A stretch of 37,143 nt of DNA, from positions 1 through 37,143 of the forward strand of contig VGEO01000023.1 of assembly GCA_016869275.1 (NCBI GenBank), read 5' to 3'. Positions 24,847 through 34,655 of this stretch are shown here, one piece after another. The position numbers and the translations under genes were made by a program. Within the stretch, counting starts at the first letter, position 1. Every line of letters begins with the position of its first letter. This DNA comes from Alphaproteobacteria bacterium (GTDB lineage: Bacteria; Pseudomonadota; Alphaproteobacteria; SHVV01). The notes beneath the pieces are model-generated. The model saw only the letters and a list, made by a program, of their open reading frames with translations. It was not told the DNA's origin and did not search any database.

Positions 24847-26073
24847 TTAAAACACGGTGCCGTCGCTCGCGATGCGGATCAGCGGCGCGCCGCCGGGGCG
24901 CCGCGCCGCGGCAATCCGCCGCCCGGCCCGCCAAGTGCCGCCTTCGAGCACCTTGGCGAGCGGAAACTCCGCGGCCGTGCGGCCAAGCTTTGCGCGCACG
25001 CGATTTGCGACACGGTCGAGGCAGGCGACCGTGAGCGCGCGCCATTCGACCACGATTTCCGAGCCGACCGCGTGGACTTCTTGCAGCGCCGCCGGGGCTT
25101 GCGGCACCAGGACGCCGAGGTCGATGAAGAGCCCGCCGTTCCGATACTCCGCGAGGCCGGTCAGTCCATTCAGGTCGGAAACGGCGATACCGCCGGCTTC
25201 GAGCGGCTCGATCAAAGAATAGGCGAGCCATTGCGCGAGCTTATGAAACGGAACCAGCCCGCGGGTCGCATCGGCGGTGACGATTGCGGGATGCTCCCAA
25301 ACGTCGCCCAGGGCAACGCCGTTGCGGACCGTCTGCGAGGGCCACACCCCGGCGAGCGCATTGAGGAGGACGATCAGGATCGTCGCCGCGGGCAGGACGC
25401 CGCTGGGGGCCATCACTCGGAAGAAGTCGAACAGGTTGCCGACGCGCGGTTCGGTCCCGAAAAAGGTCGGTGCCGCGGCGATCGCTCGGCCGACGCGGTT
25501 GAGGAGTTGCGCCCGCCCCTCGAGCCCGACCAGCGGGTTTTCGGCACTCACTTGAAAGGCGCGACCGAGCGTGTCTGCGTTGATGTCGTCGAGCGCGACC
25601 CGGTCGGCGCGGGCGCCGAATGCTTGGCTCTCGAACAGCCGCAGACTGGCGACGCCGAGCCCTTCGGAGCGCGAGATCAGATGGCCGCTCTCCGCCTCGC
25701 GGTAGCGCCAGGCCGGGCCGGCGCCGGCATCGAGCAGGACGCTTACGACTGCGAGGTCGAACCCGGTGCGGGCGATCTCGTCGCGCGGCAACCGACCCAG
25801 GCCGGCGCGGAGCCGAGCCCAGCGGTCGATGCCGCCGACCTCGAAATGGCGCCAACGGCTATGAAGCGGGATCTCGAGCGACGGATAGGCCGAGCGCATG
25901 GTCTCGATGACGTAGTCGGCAACCGCATCGAGGCGCGCTTCGTTGATCGAAAAATGCGCGAGGGCACCGGCGCGGCCGGCGGCGTAGATGCGTTCGCAGC
26001 GCTCGCGGACGGCGGACGCCGTCCACAGCACCGCGAAATCCTCGCTGGCGTCGGTTTCGTCCGCGTCCAACAC
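24847..26073 (-). CDS. URC4/Urg3 family protein (DUF1688), uracil catabolism
   Basis: Member of DUF1688, known as URC4 in Lachancea kluyveri and urg3 in fission yeast, required genetically for uracil use as nitrogen source; its reaction is not established. It has 408 residues, full length for the family. Recognisable blocks include SRWRHFEVGGIDRWARL, DLAVVSVLLDAGAGPAWRYREAESG, RSEGLGVASL, AGVWPSQTVRNGVALGDVWEHP, LVPFHKLAQWLAYSLIEPLEAGGI, LTGLAEYRNGGLFIDLGVL and HAVGSEIVVEWRALTV. It starts with GTG 5 bases after the stop of the cyclohydrolase-like gene, indicating tight coupling. Confidence 0.93.
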   Translation of the reverse strand: MLDADETDASEDFAVLWTASAVRERCERIYAAGRAGALAHFSINEARLDAVADYVIETMRSAYPSLEIPLHSRWRHFEVGGIDRWARLRAGLGRLPRDEIARTGFDLAVVSVLLDAGAGPAWRYREAESGHLISRSEGLGVASLRLFESQAFGARADRVALDDINADTLGRAFQVSAENPLVGLEGRAQLLNRVGRAIAAAPTFFGTEPRVGNLFDFFRVMAPSGVLPAATILIVLLNALAGVWPSQTVRNGVALGDVWEHPAIVTADATRGLVPFHKLAQWLAYSLIEPLEAGGIAVSDLNGLTGLAEYRNGGLFIDLGVLVPQAPAALQEVHAVGSEIVVEWRALTVACLDRVANRVRAKLGRTAAEFPLAKVLEGGTWRAGRRIAAARRPGGAPLIRIASDGTVF

Positions 26074-26078
26074 CGGCC

Positions 26079-27341
<1,263 letters not shown>

Positions 27342-27540
27342 GGACCCTCGCGAAAAAGCGCGGACTGTATCGAGCAAGCCTGGCCGGGGCAAGGAAAGTA
27401 GCGCGGTATCGCCGGTGACTGCCCGTGGGCCATTGAGGATCGCAGTTATGCGGTCGGTTGGCACATCGAGGCGCCGCCCCAATTCAGCACCGTCCTTTGC
27501 GCAAAAGCGCGGACGTATCGACCCGGCTGACCGCGGTTGG
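27342..27540. promoter_or_regulatory. Intergenic region upstream of the URC operon, with an imperfect direct repeat
   Basis: 199 bases without a convincing gene, between the VOC-like gene and urg1 (both minus strand); it should contain the operon promoter. Two copies of a 23-24 base sequence lie at 27350-27373 and 27499-27521. They share AAAAGCGCGGAC followed by GTATCGA, with one extra T in the first copy. The first copy lies just upstream of the urg1 ribosome-binding site. No clear -35/-10 pair could be fixed. Confidence 0.5.
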
Positions 27541-27942
27541 TCAGGCCGTGCGTCGGCGGGAGGATCGCTTCGCCCGCTTTCGCGTCTTGGGCAGCGGCAT
27601 CGGCTTCGGCCGCGCGTGACGCGGCTCGTAGACCCCGAGCTTGCCGCCGCCCGGGAGACGTAGGTGCACGAGCTTGCCCCAGGGCATGGTCTGCACGGTG
27701 CCGCAGCGGACACGCTTGCGTTTCATCGTCCGCACGAGCTGGGCAATGTCCGCGCACAGGAAATAGAACTCATGGAGGTCGTTGCGCCGGTGCGGGTGCA
27801 CGGCAATTTCCGCCGGCGGCAAGCCGAAGATTAACCATCCGCCGCCGACGTCGACGTGGCTCAACTTGAATACGTCGCGGAGGAACGCGCGGTCGGCTTC
27901 GGGCTTCTTGCTGAAGACGACTGCATGCAGACCTGTGATCAT
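27541..27942 (-). CDS. Small VOC/glyoxalase-fold protein with basic C-terminal tail
   Basis: Protein of 133 residues resembling the vicinal-oxygen-chelate fold (ITGLHAVVFSKKPEADRAFLRDVFKL, then GGGWLIFGLPPAEIAVHP and LHEFYFLCADIAQLVRTMKRKRVRC, then LPGGGKLGVYEPRH). These are the usual beta-alpha-beta-beta-beta repeats of a bleomycin-resistance/glyoxalase-like protein. Metal ligands are not obvious, so catalysis is uncertain. The last ~25 residues are very basic (PKTRKRAKRSSRRRTA), which is unusual and could bind nucleic acid. ATG at 27942 is preceded by AGGAG 10 bases upstream. It starts 47 bases after the amidohydrolase stop. Confidence 0.75.
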   Translation of the reverse strand: MITGLHAVVFSKKPEADRAFLRDVFKLSHVDVGGGWLIFGLPPAEIAVHPHRRNDLHEFYFLCADIAQLVRTMKRKRVRCGTVQTMPWGKLVHLRLPGGGKLGVYEPRHARPKPMPLPKTRKRAKRSSRRRTA

Positions 27943-27989
27943 GGGATGCTCCTGACGATCGGCGACGATACGTTTCCGAACAAGTGCTA

Positions 27990-29522
27990 CTAACTCCGAT
28001 ACCGCCCGACGTAGCGGTCCATGCCGAGGTCGTCCGACCAGCTCCGCCGGTGGGCCTCGAGCAGGTGGGGCAGGATCTTGGCGTTGCGGGCGGCGACTTG
28101 CGCGGCGTCGCGCCTCAAGACCGGCATCACGGCCTTGAGCTCGGCTTTGAGCGCCGCTTCGTCGATGGTGGTGAGCTTCCGCTTCCACATCACGAACTCG
28201 CCGTCGACCATGACGCTCTCGACCGAGCCGCCGCCCTCGGTGAAGACGAGCTGTCGTGCGGCGCTGTTCAAGGGCAGGAACGACGACGCCGACAAGTCGA
28301 GGATCGAGAGGTCGGCCTTCATCCCGGGCTTGAGCGCGCCGATCGTATGGTCGAGCCCGGCGGTCGCGGCGCCGCCCAGCGTCGCATAACGGAGCGCATC
28401 GGCCGCCGACGGCGGCCCCGGCTCGGGATCGCTCACCGCCGCCATGCTGGCGAGGAGCTTCATCTGCTGAAACATGTTCTGGGCGTCCGAGCAGGCCGAG
28501 TTGTCGGAGCCGAGCGCGATTCGGGTGCCGGCCGCGACATACTCGCGGATCGGCGGAATGCCGCCCTTCGACTTCATGTTGGAGGCGATGTTGAGAACGA
28601 CCCCGGCGCCGGCGTTGGTGATTTCGTTGATCTCATCGGGCGCAACCCAGATCGAATGGGCGAGCGTGAGCCGGCGGTTCAGGAGCCCGACTGATTTCAA
28701 GAACGCGGCGAGCGAGCCCTCGCTCTTGGTCATGAGGCGGCGCGCCGCCACCGCCTCGGCGCGCGACTGATAGAAGTGGGTGTAGACGGGAAGTCCGTGC
28801 TCGTCCGAAAAGGCGGCCACGCGCGCGAGCGAGGCCGGCGAGCACATCGCCGGGTTGGTGGGGCCGAGCGCCCAATGGAGCCGCGGATGGCGGTCCTTGT
28901 TGGCGCGGTAGGCGGCCTCGACGTTCCCCATCGGGTCGACCTTGACGCCGGACGTGTCGGCGGCGGCAACCAGCTTGTCCTGGAACTTCTTGGGGACGCA
29001 TTCGCGCCAGTAGGGTACGCGGTCGAGCGCGCGCAAGTCGGCGAACTGGAGCGCGAACACGACGCGCAATCCGACCTCCGCATAGGTGTCGAGGACGAGA
29101 TCGAGATGCTCCGGATCGAACGGGAGGATCGTCAGCATGTCCTGGAGCGTGGTGATCCCGTTCCGGATCGCTTCGGCCGCGGCCAGCAGCGTCCGCGCCC
29201 GCACCTCGCGCTTCGAGCGCTTCGGGTAGGACGGCGGCAGCGCATACATGAACCAGATTTCGGTCGGCAGGTTCTCGAACGAACCCCGCAGCAACACGTC
29301 GTGCGAGTGATAGTGGGCGTTGACGAAGCCCGGAATCACGAGCTTCCCCGCGGCATCGACGATCCGCGCGCCGGCCGCGCGCCGCGCCAAGCCCTTGCCG
29401 ATCCGGGCGATCTTGTCGCCCTCGATCAGGATATCGGCAACCGCCGGCTGATCGGTGTCACCGTCGTGGTCGTAGACCTGCCCGCCGGCGATGACCGTTC
29501 GCTTGAGCGTCGCACGTGCCAT
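27990..29522 (-). CDS. Amidohydrolase family protein (ATZ/TRZ, chlorohydrolase-like)
   Basis: TIM-barrel metallohydrolase, 510 residues, probably acting on cyclic or aromatic amines/amides. Motifs are HxH after strand 1 (NAHYHSHD, His70 and His72), VYTHFYQS and LTLAHSIWV histidines, and the catalytic Asp in ALGSDNSACSD. An N-terminal and C-terminal composite beta-sandwich (VIAGGQVYDHDGDTDQ; ADLSILDLSASSFLPLN) is present. The ATG at 29522 is chosen for its strong GGGAGGGG ribosome-binding sequence; upstream open frame is antisense to hyuA. It is divergent from hyuA, with 115 bases between the starts. Exact substrate cannot be assigned. Confidence 0.87.
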   Translation of the reverse strand: MARATLKRTVIAGGQVYDHDGDTDQPAVADILIEGDKIARIGKGLARRAAGARIVDAAGKLVIPGFVNAHYHSHDVLLRGSFENLPTEIWFMYALPPSYPKRSKREVRARTLLAAAEAIRNGITTLQDMLTILPFDPEHLDLVLDTYAEVGLRVVFALQFADLRALDRVPYWRECVPKKFQDKLVAAADTSGVKVDPMGNVEAAYRANKDRHPRLHWALGPTNPAMCSPASLARVAAFSDEHGLPVYTHFYQSRAEAVAARRLMTKSEGSLAAFLKSVGLLNRRLTLAHSIWVAPDEINEITNAGAGVVLNIASNMKSKGGIPPIREYVAAGTRIALGSDNSACSDAQNMFQQMKLLASMAAVSDPEPGPPSAADALRYATLGGAATAGLDHTIGALKPGMKADLSILDLSASSFLPLNSAARQLVFTEGGGSVESVMVDGEFVMWKRKLTTIDEAALKAELKAVMPVLRRDAAQVAARNAKILPHLLEAHRRSWSDDLGMDRYVGRYRS

Positions 29523-29637
29523 GCGCCCCCCTCCCCGCTTCGGCCGCGACGCTAGCATACTCGCGCGGCGGGCGGGCTCCCCACCTTCGACAAAGCGGGG
29601 CCAGGACGATAGAAATGGAGCCGGGAGAACGAGCGCC
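29523..29637. promoter_or_regulatory. Divergent promoter region between amidohydrolase and hyuA
   Basis: 115 bases separating two oppositely directed start codons, so promoters for both transcripts should lie here. On the plus strand TTCGAC (29587-29592) and GATAGA (29608-29613) could form a poor -35/-10 pair. On the minus strand TATGCT (complement of 29555-29560) could be a -10 box. No operator-like dyad was recognised. Confidence 0.4.
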
Positions 29638-31710
29638 TTGTACCATATCGGCATCGACGTCGGCGGCACTTTCACCGATATCGTCGTCCAGGACGCAGCC
29701 GGCCGGCTCGCCCAGGGCAAGGCTCCGTCGACCCCGGGCGATGAATTCGAGGGCGTCATCGCCGCGATCCGGCTGATGGCCGAGCGAGCCGGCGAGCCGC
29801 TCGGGCGATTTCTCGCCGACACCGCGGTCATCAATTTCGGCACCACCGTCGCTACCAACGCGATGCTCCAGCACAAGGGCGTCGCGGTGGCGATGTTGAC
29901 GACCAAGGGATTCCGCGACCTGATCGAATTGCGCCGCGGCTACAAGGAAGTGCTGTTCGACATCCGACTCGAGCCGCCGCCGCCGATCGTGGCGCGCGAA
30001 TGGCGGCTTCCGGTCGCGGAGCGAATCGGACGCGACGGCGAGGTCGTGTTGGCGCTCGACGAAGCCCAGGTCCGCGCCGCGCTCGCCAAAGCGAAGGCCG
30101 CTGGCATTCGCTCGGTCGCGGTCTGTTTCCTCTCGTCCTACTTGAATCCGGCGCACGAGCGGCGCGTCCGCGCGATCGCCGCCGAGGTCTATCCCGAGGC
30201 GACGGTCCATCTTTCGTCCGACGTGCTGCCCAAGGTGCGCGAGTACGAGCGCTTCTCGACCACGCTCGTCAACGCGTTCTTGAGTCCGTTACTCAAGACC
30301 TACCTCGACAAGCTGATGGCCGAGCTCCGCCGCCACGGCTTCACGCGCGAACTCTACGTCATGCAATCGAACGGCGGCGCCGCGGCGCCGGACGCGGCCG
30401 GCAATCTGGCGTGCGCAGCGCTGCTCTCGGGCCCGGCTGCAGGCGTTGCCGCCGCGAGTCGCTTGGGTCCGGCGTGCGGCCATGCCAACGTCATCGGCGT
30501 CGACATGGGCGGCACCAGCTACGACGTCGCGCTGATCCGCGACGCGACGCCCCGGACGCGGAGCGCGTCGTGGTTCAGCCGCTGGCACATCGGTCTACCG
30601 ATGCTCGACATCCACACCATCGGTGCCGGCGGCGGCTCGCTCGCCTGGGTCGATCCGGGCGGCGCCCTCCGGGTCGGGCCGCAGAGCGCCGGCGCCAAGC
30701 CGGGGCCGGCGTGTTACGGCCAGGGCGGCATCGAGGCCGCGGTTACCGACGCGTTCCTGCACTTGGGTTACATCAACCCCGACTTCTTCCTCGGCGGGCG
30801 GATGAAGCTCGATCCGGCCTCGGCGCGTGCCGCGATCGAACGCGCGGTTGCGGTACCGCTCGGCATGACCATGGACGAAGCCGCGTTCTCGATCTTCCGT
30901 ATCGTCAACAACAACATGTCGAACGGCATCCGCTACGTCTCGGTCGCGCAGGGCCACGACCCGCGCGACTTCGCCCTGATGTCGTTCGGCGGCGCCGGCT
31001 CGGTCACCGCCGGCATTCAGGCGCGCGATCTCGGGATAACGAAGATCCTGGTACCGCGCATGGCCGCAGTGTTGTGCGCGGCGGGCGAACTGTGGGCCGA
31101 CCTGCGTCTGACCCAGATGCTCTCGACCACAGGCCGCATCGACCGGCTCGATGCCGAAGCGATCGGACGGACGCTCGACGTATTGGCCGCGCCCGAGCGC
31201 GCGCGCCTCGCCGCGCTTCCTGGTATCGCCCGTATCGATGTCGAGCGCCACGCCGAGATGCGTTACGCCGGACAGGTGCACGAGCTCTCGACGCCGATTC
31301 CGTTGCCGAACGGCGGCGGCATGGCGGCGGCGTTGACATCGACCGCCAACGCGTTCCATGACCTTCATCATCAGCTCTACGCCTTCGCCATGCGCGAGAA
31401 GCCGCTCGAAATGATCGCGGTACGTCAGGACTTGGTCGGCCGACGCACGGTCGCAATCCCGTTCGCCGACGGTACCGCGGACGGCACCGCCGAGGCGGCG
31501 GTCAAGGGCCGGCGGCGGGTGTGTTTCCCGGCCGGGACCGGGTTCCGGTGGCAGGACACGCCGATCTACGACGGCGCCGAGCTCGCGCCCGGTCACGCGA
31601 TCCAAGGACCGGCCGTGATCGAGGAGGTCGACACCACGATCGTGCTCTACCCGGGCGATCGCGCGCGGCTCAACGGCTATCACGTGTTCGAGGTCGACGT
31701 CGGTGAGTGA
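29638..31710 (+). CDS. hyuA: Hydantoinase/oxoprolinase/acetone-carboxylase family, subunit A (HyuA)
   Basis: ATP-dependent subunit of the HyuA/HyuB family, which includes N-methylhydantoinase, 5-oxoprolinase and acetone/acetophenone carboxylases. It has 690 residues: Hydant_A N domain starting YHIGIDVGGTFTDIVVQDAAG, FGTTVATNAMLQHKGVAVAMLTTKGFRDLIELRRG, the second ASKHA-type nucleotide motif VIGVDMGGTSYDVALI (about 284-299), LDIHTIGAGGGSLAWVDPGGALRVGPQSAGAKPGPACYGQGG, and SFGGAGSVTAG. The TTG at 29638 is used because GGGAGAACGAG lies just upstream and the conserved N-terminus begins immediately. It overlaps the next gene by 8 bases. Family is certain; substrate is not. Confidence 0.93.
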   Translation: MYHIGIDVGGTFTDIVVQDAAGRLAQGKAPSTPGDEFEGVIAAIRLMAERAGEPLGRFLADTAVINFGTTVATNAMLQHKGVAVAMLTTKGFRDLIELRRGYKEVLFDIRLEPPPPIVAREWRLPVAERIGRDGEVVLALDEAQVRAALAKAKAAGIRSVAVCFLSSYLNPAHERRVRAIAAEVYPEATVHLSSDVLPKVREYERFSTTLVNAFLSPLLKTYLDKLMAELRRHGFTRELYVMQSNGGAAAPDAAGNLACAALLSGPAAGVAAASRLGPACGHANVIGVDMGGTSYDVALIRDATPRTRSASWFSRWHIGLPMLDIHTIGAGGGSLAWVDPGGALRVGPQSAGAKPGPACYGQGGIEAAVTDAFLHLGYINPDFFLGGRMKLDPASARAAIERAVAVPLGMTMDEAAFSIFRIVNNNMSNGIRYVSVAQGHDPRDFALMSFGGAGSVTAGIQARDLGITKILVPRMAAVLCAAGELWADLRLTQMLSTTGRIDRLDAEAIGRTLDVLAAPERARLAALPGIARIDVERHAEMRYAGQVHELSTPIPLPNGGGMAAALTSTANAFHDLHHQLYAFAMREKPLEMIAVRQDLVGRRTVAIPFADGTADGTAEAAVKGRRRVCFPAGTGFRWQDTPIYDGAELAPGHAIQGPAVIEEVDTTIVLYPGDRARLNGYHVFEVDVGE

Positions 31711-32872
31711 TCCCCGCGCCCTCGAGACGTCGCTCCGCGCCGCGCTCGGCGCCGCCATCACCGGCTACGAGCGCGCGCTTGGGCTGCCGTGGAGCGTGCA
31801 TGCCAAGGCGGGATTGTTCACCGCGAACGGCCGTACGCTCGCGACCACCGCCGCATCGGTGGCGAGCCTTGGGACCACGGTTCGGGCGATCGCCGGTTTC
31901 TTCGCCGACGAGTGGGCGCCCGGCGATGCGGCAATCACCAACGATCAGGATAGCGGCGCGACCCACGTCGCCGAGATGACGCTGGTCCGACCGCTATGGC
32001 CGGCGGGCGGTACGAGCGGCAAGCCGGCAGTGTTCGCGGCCATCCGCGCCCACATCCCCGATTTCGGCGGCTGGCATCTGGGTGGCTACAGCCCCGAGGC
32101 GATCGATCGTTGGGCCGAGGGCGGACGGATCGTCCCGGTCAAGGTCGCCCTCGCCGGCGCCGAGCGGCGCGAGGCGGTCGAGACCTTGATGCTGAACAGT
32201 CGCACGCCCGCGCTGACGACCGCGAGCGTCCGCGCCCTGATCGCGACCGCGGCCAATCTGGCCGGCATGGCGGCACCGCTGCTCGCCGCGCCCGGATTCG
32301 CCGCCGCCCATACCGCGCTTACCGCCGGCGAGAGCGACGCGATCGCCCGCGCGCTGGCGGCGCTCAGTTTGGCCCCGCATCGCGCTAGCATCCCGATCGG
32401 GCCGCTCTGGAACGGCGCCGGCGCCGGGGCGGTCGACGCGATCGTCGAGCGCCGCAACCGGCTCCACGTCGCCCTCGCCGGCCCGCCGGTGCATGCGCTT
32501 CCGATCAACCTGACGCGACCGATGGTGGAAGATCTGGTGTTGGCCGCGATCGAGGCGGCGCTTGCGCTCCCGCCGTTCCTGACCGGCGCGCTTCGCGCCG
32601 GCGTCGATATCGCCGAGCCGGGGCCCTGCCTCCTCGATGCCGCGGTACCGACGCCGGTCGGGTTGGGCCGCGAGACGACGGGACGGGCTTTGTTCGCGGC
32701 CTTGGTGCAGGCTCTCGCCGCCGGCGGCATCGCGGCCGATGCCGATGCGCTCTGGCGTGCCTATCAGGGCCGCGCGATCGCCGCTAAGGTCGACGCTACG
32801 ACCGGCCGCGTCGGCACCCGCCACGCCGGCATCATCGCCGCCACCGAAGCCGAACGCGCCCGCGCGCCATGA
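31703..32872 (+). CDS. Shortened, divergent HyuB-like protein, third subunit of the Hyu locus
   Basis: Protein of 389 residues clearly related to, but much shorter than, the adjacent HyuB (594). Matching blocks in order: NGRTLATTAASVASLGTT (HyuB: DGKDVSLLARAQSVPTH), WAPGDAAITNDQDSGATHVAEMTLVRPLW (HyuB: VNDGDIFFASDPYYGGSHIPDWTIVYPVF), IRAHIPDFGGWHLGGYSPEAIDRWAEGGRIVPVKV (HyuB: RGHVNDVGGCAPGG...EGFRVPPVRL), and PCLLDAAVPTPVGLGRETTGRALFAALVQAL near 317-347. The conserved C-terminal third of HyuB is absent. GTG start overlaps the hyuA stop by 8 bases, and its own stop overlaps the hyuB ATG (ATGA), so all three subunits are translationally coupled. It may be a structural or substrate-specificity subunit; no function is assigned. 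Confidence 0.82.
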   Translation: MSDPRALETSLRAALGAAITGYERALGLPWSVHAKAGLFTANGRTLATTAASVASLGTTVRAIAGFFADEWAPGDAAITNDQDSGATHVAEMTLVRPLWPAGGTSGKPAVFAAIRAHIPDFGGWHLGGYSPEAIDRWAEGGRIVPVKVALAGAERREAVETLMLNSRTPALTTASVRALIATAANLAGMAAPLLAAPGFAAAHTALTAGESDAIARALAALSLAPHRASIPIGPLWNGAGAGAVDAIVERRNRLHVALAGPPVHALPINLTRPMVEDLVLAAIEAALALPPFLTGALRAGVDIAEPGPCLLDAAVPTPVGLGRETTGRALFAALVQALAAGGIAADADALWRAYQGRAIAAKVDATTGRVGTRHAGIIAATEAERARAP

Positions 32873-34653
32873 ACGTCGTCCTGCCCCCGCTCGCCAAAGC
32901 CGATCTCATCACCGCCGAGATCGTCCGGAACTACGTCGAGACCGTGTGCGGCGAGATGAGCCGGGTGGTCGAGAACACGTCGATTTCGCCGATCTTCTCC
33001 GAGACCCACGATTATTCGGTCGGCGTCTTCTATTTCGACGGCAAGGACGTGAGCCTCCTTGCCCGCGCCCAGTCGGTGCCGACCCATATCTTTGCCGCGT
33101 ACACCTCGGTCGAGGCGGTGCTCAAGGCCTACGCCGGCGACGTCAACGACGGCGACATCTTTTTTGCCTCCGACCCCTATTACGGCGGCAGCCACATTCC
33201 CGACTGGACCATCGTCTACCCGGTGTTTGTCCACGGCGTGCCTGCGTTTTTCACGTCGGTGCGTGGCCACGTCAACGATGTCGGCGGCTGCGCGCCGGGC
33301 GGCTACAACACGATCGCGCGCGACGTCTGGCAGGAAGGATTTCGCGTGCCGCCGGTGCGCCTCACCGAGCGCGGCCGCCCGGTCAAAGACCTCTGGAACC
33401 TGATCCTCTCCAACACGCGGACCAAGGACGACATAACCGGCGATCTGAACGCGATGATCGGCGGCTGCACCATCGGCGCGCGCCGGATGCAGGAATTGGC
33501 GGCGAAGTACGGGCTCGCTTTGGTCCGGCGCTGCGTCGCCTACGTGTTCGACTATAGCGAGAGCCGCCTGCGCGCCGAGATCGCGACCTGGCCGGCCGGC
33601 ACCTATGTCGGCGAGGCGTTTCTCGACCATGACTACGCCGGCGGCGGCCCGGTCAAGGTGCGGGCCGCGGTCACGGTCGAAGGCGGCGATGTCCGGATCG
33701 ACATGGCAGGTTCTGCGCCGCAAGTCGCGGGGTTCGTCAACTCGGTCGCGCCCAACACCATCTCCAACATTTATTCGACGCTGGTGTCGCTGTGGCCCGA
33801 CGTCCCGGTCAATTCGGGCTATTTCCGCCCGTTCAAGATCGCGCTGCCGCCGCATTCGGTCGTCAATTGCGACCCGCCGGCGCCGGTCGGCCACTCGACC
33901 GTCTGCATCGGCTCCGACATCATGGAGGCGGTGATGAAGGCGTTCGAGCAGATCGTGCCCGAGCGCGTCGGCGCCGCCGACATCGATCTCTGCAACGTCC
34001 GCGTCTACGGCACCAACACGCGCACCGGCCGCTTCTTCGTCGGCTCCGACATCAACGCGACGGCGATGAGCGCGGGCGGCGCCAAGGGGGTCGATGGCTG
34101 GGGCGGCAACGCGGCGCCGTTCTGTGCGCTCCGGCTTCCCTCGCTCGAGATGTTCGAGCAGCAGTATCCTTACCGCTATTGGCAGGTCGAGTACGCGCCC
34201 GACACGGCCGCCCCCGGCGAATTCCGCGGCGCGCCCGCCCTCCACTATCGGCGCGAGATGCTGGATGACGTCGCCGCCATCGTCTATAGCCAAGGCTACG
34301 CCCACCCGATGCAGGGCTATGTCGGCGGCAAACCCGGAGCGGGAAACTTCTTCGTCTTGAACGAGGGCGACCCCCAGCGCGAAGTCAAGGTTACCGACTA
34401 TTGCTACGGCGTTGCCGTGCCCAAAGGCGGGCGCATCTTCGTCCAATCGGGCGCTGGCGGCGGCTGGGGCGATCCGTTGCGGCGGAATCCCGACCGCGTC
34501 GCCGCCGACGTGCGGAGCGAATTGGTCTCGGTCGCCGCCGCCCGGCGCGACTACGGCGTCGTGATCGACGTCAGGTTAGGCGCGGTCGACCGCGCCACGA
34601 CCGAGGCCGAGCGCGCCCGCCGGCGCGCGGGCGCGGCCAAGGCTGCCGAATAG
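32869..34653 (+). CDS. hyuB: Hydantoinase/oxoprolinase/acetone-carboxylase family, subunit B (HyuB)
   Basis: Catalytic-partner subunit of the HyuA/HyuB family, 594 residues and full length. Conserved features: EIVRNYVETVCGEMSRVVENTSISPIFSETHDYSVGVF, FASDPYYGGSHIPDWTIVYPVF, RGHVNDVGGCAPGGYNTIARDVWQEGFRVPPVRL, FVNSVAPNTISNIYSTLVSLWPDVPVNSGYFRPFKIALPPHSVVNC, GGWGGNAAPF-like block and C-terminal QSGAGGGWGDPLRRNPDRVAADVR. It starts in an ATGA overlap with the preceding gene and is followed after 2 bases by an amidohydrolase. The SEThDYS and VNDVGG regions are seen in carboxylases and hydantoinases alike, so substrate class is not resolved. Confidence 0.93.
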   Translation: MNVVLPPLAKADLITAEIVRNYVETVCGEMSRVVENTSISPIFSETHDYSVGVFYFDGKDVSLLARAQSVPTHIFAAYTSVEAVLKAYAGDVNDGDIFFASDPYYGGSHIPDWTIVYPVFVHGVPAFFTSVRGHVNDVGGCAPGGYNTIARDVWQEGFRVPPVRLTERGRPVKDLWNLILSNTRTKDDITGDLNAMIGGCTIGARRMQELAAKYGLALVRRCVAYVFDYSESRLRAEIATWPAGTYVGEAFLDHDYAGGGPVKVRAAVTVEGGDVRIDMAGSAPQVAGFVNSVAPNTISNIYSTLVSLWPDVPVNSGYFRPFKIALPPHSVVNCDPPAPVGHSTVCIGSDIMEAVMKAFEQIVPERVGAADIDLCNVRVYGTNTRTGRFFVGSDINATAMSAGGAKGVDGWGGNAAPFCALRLPSLEMFEQQYPYRYWQVEYAPDTAAPGEFRGAPALHYRREMLDDVAAIVYSQGYAHPMQGYVGGKPGAGNFFVLNEGDPQREVKVTDYCYGVAVPKGGRIFVQSGAGGGWGDPLRRNPDRVAADVRSELVSVAAARRDYGVVIDVRLGAVDRATTEAERARRRAGAAKAAE

Positions 34654-34655
34654 CG

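Noticed and set aside
27342..27713. N-terminal extension of Urg1 of about 124 residues
   Set aside because: Composition is shadow-like and it runs through the VOC-like gene; the GTG at 27341 has a ribosome-binding site and the family start.
32764..34446. Long minus-strand open frame opposite hyuB
   Set aside because: Shadow frame; the translation is Asp/Gly/Arg/Val-rich and has no motif.
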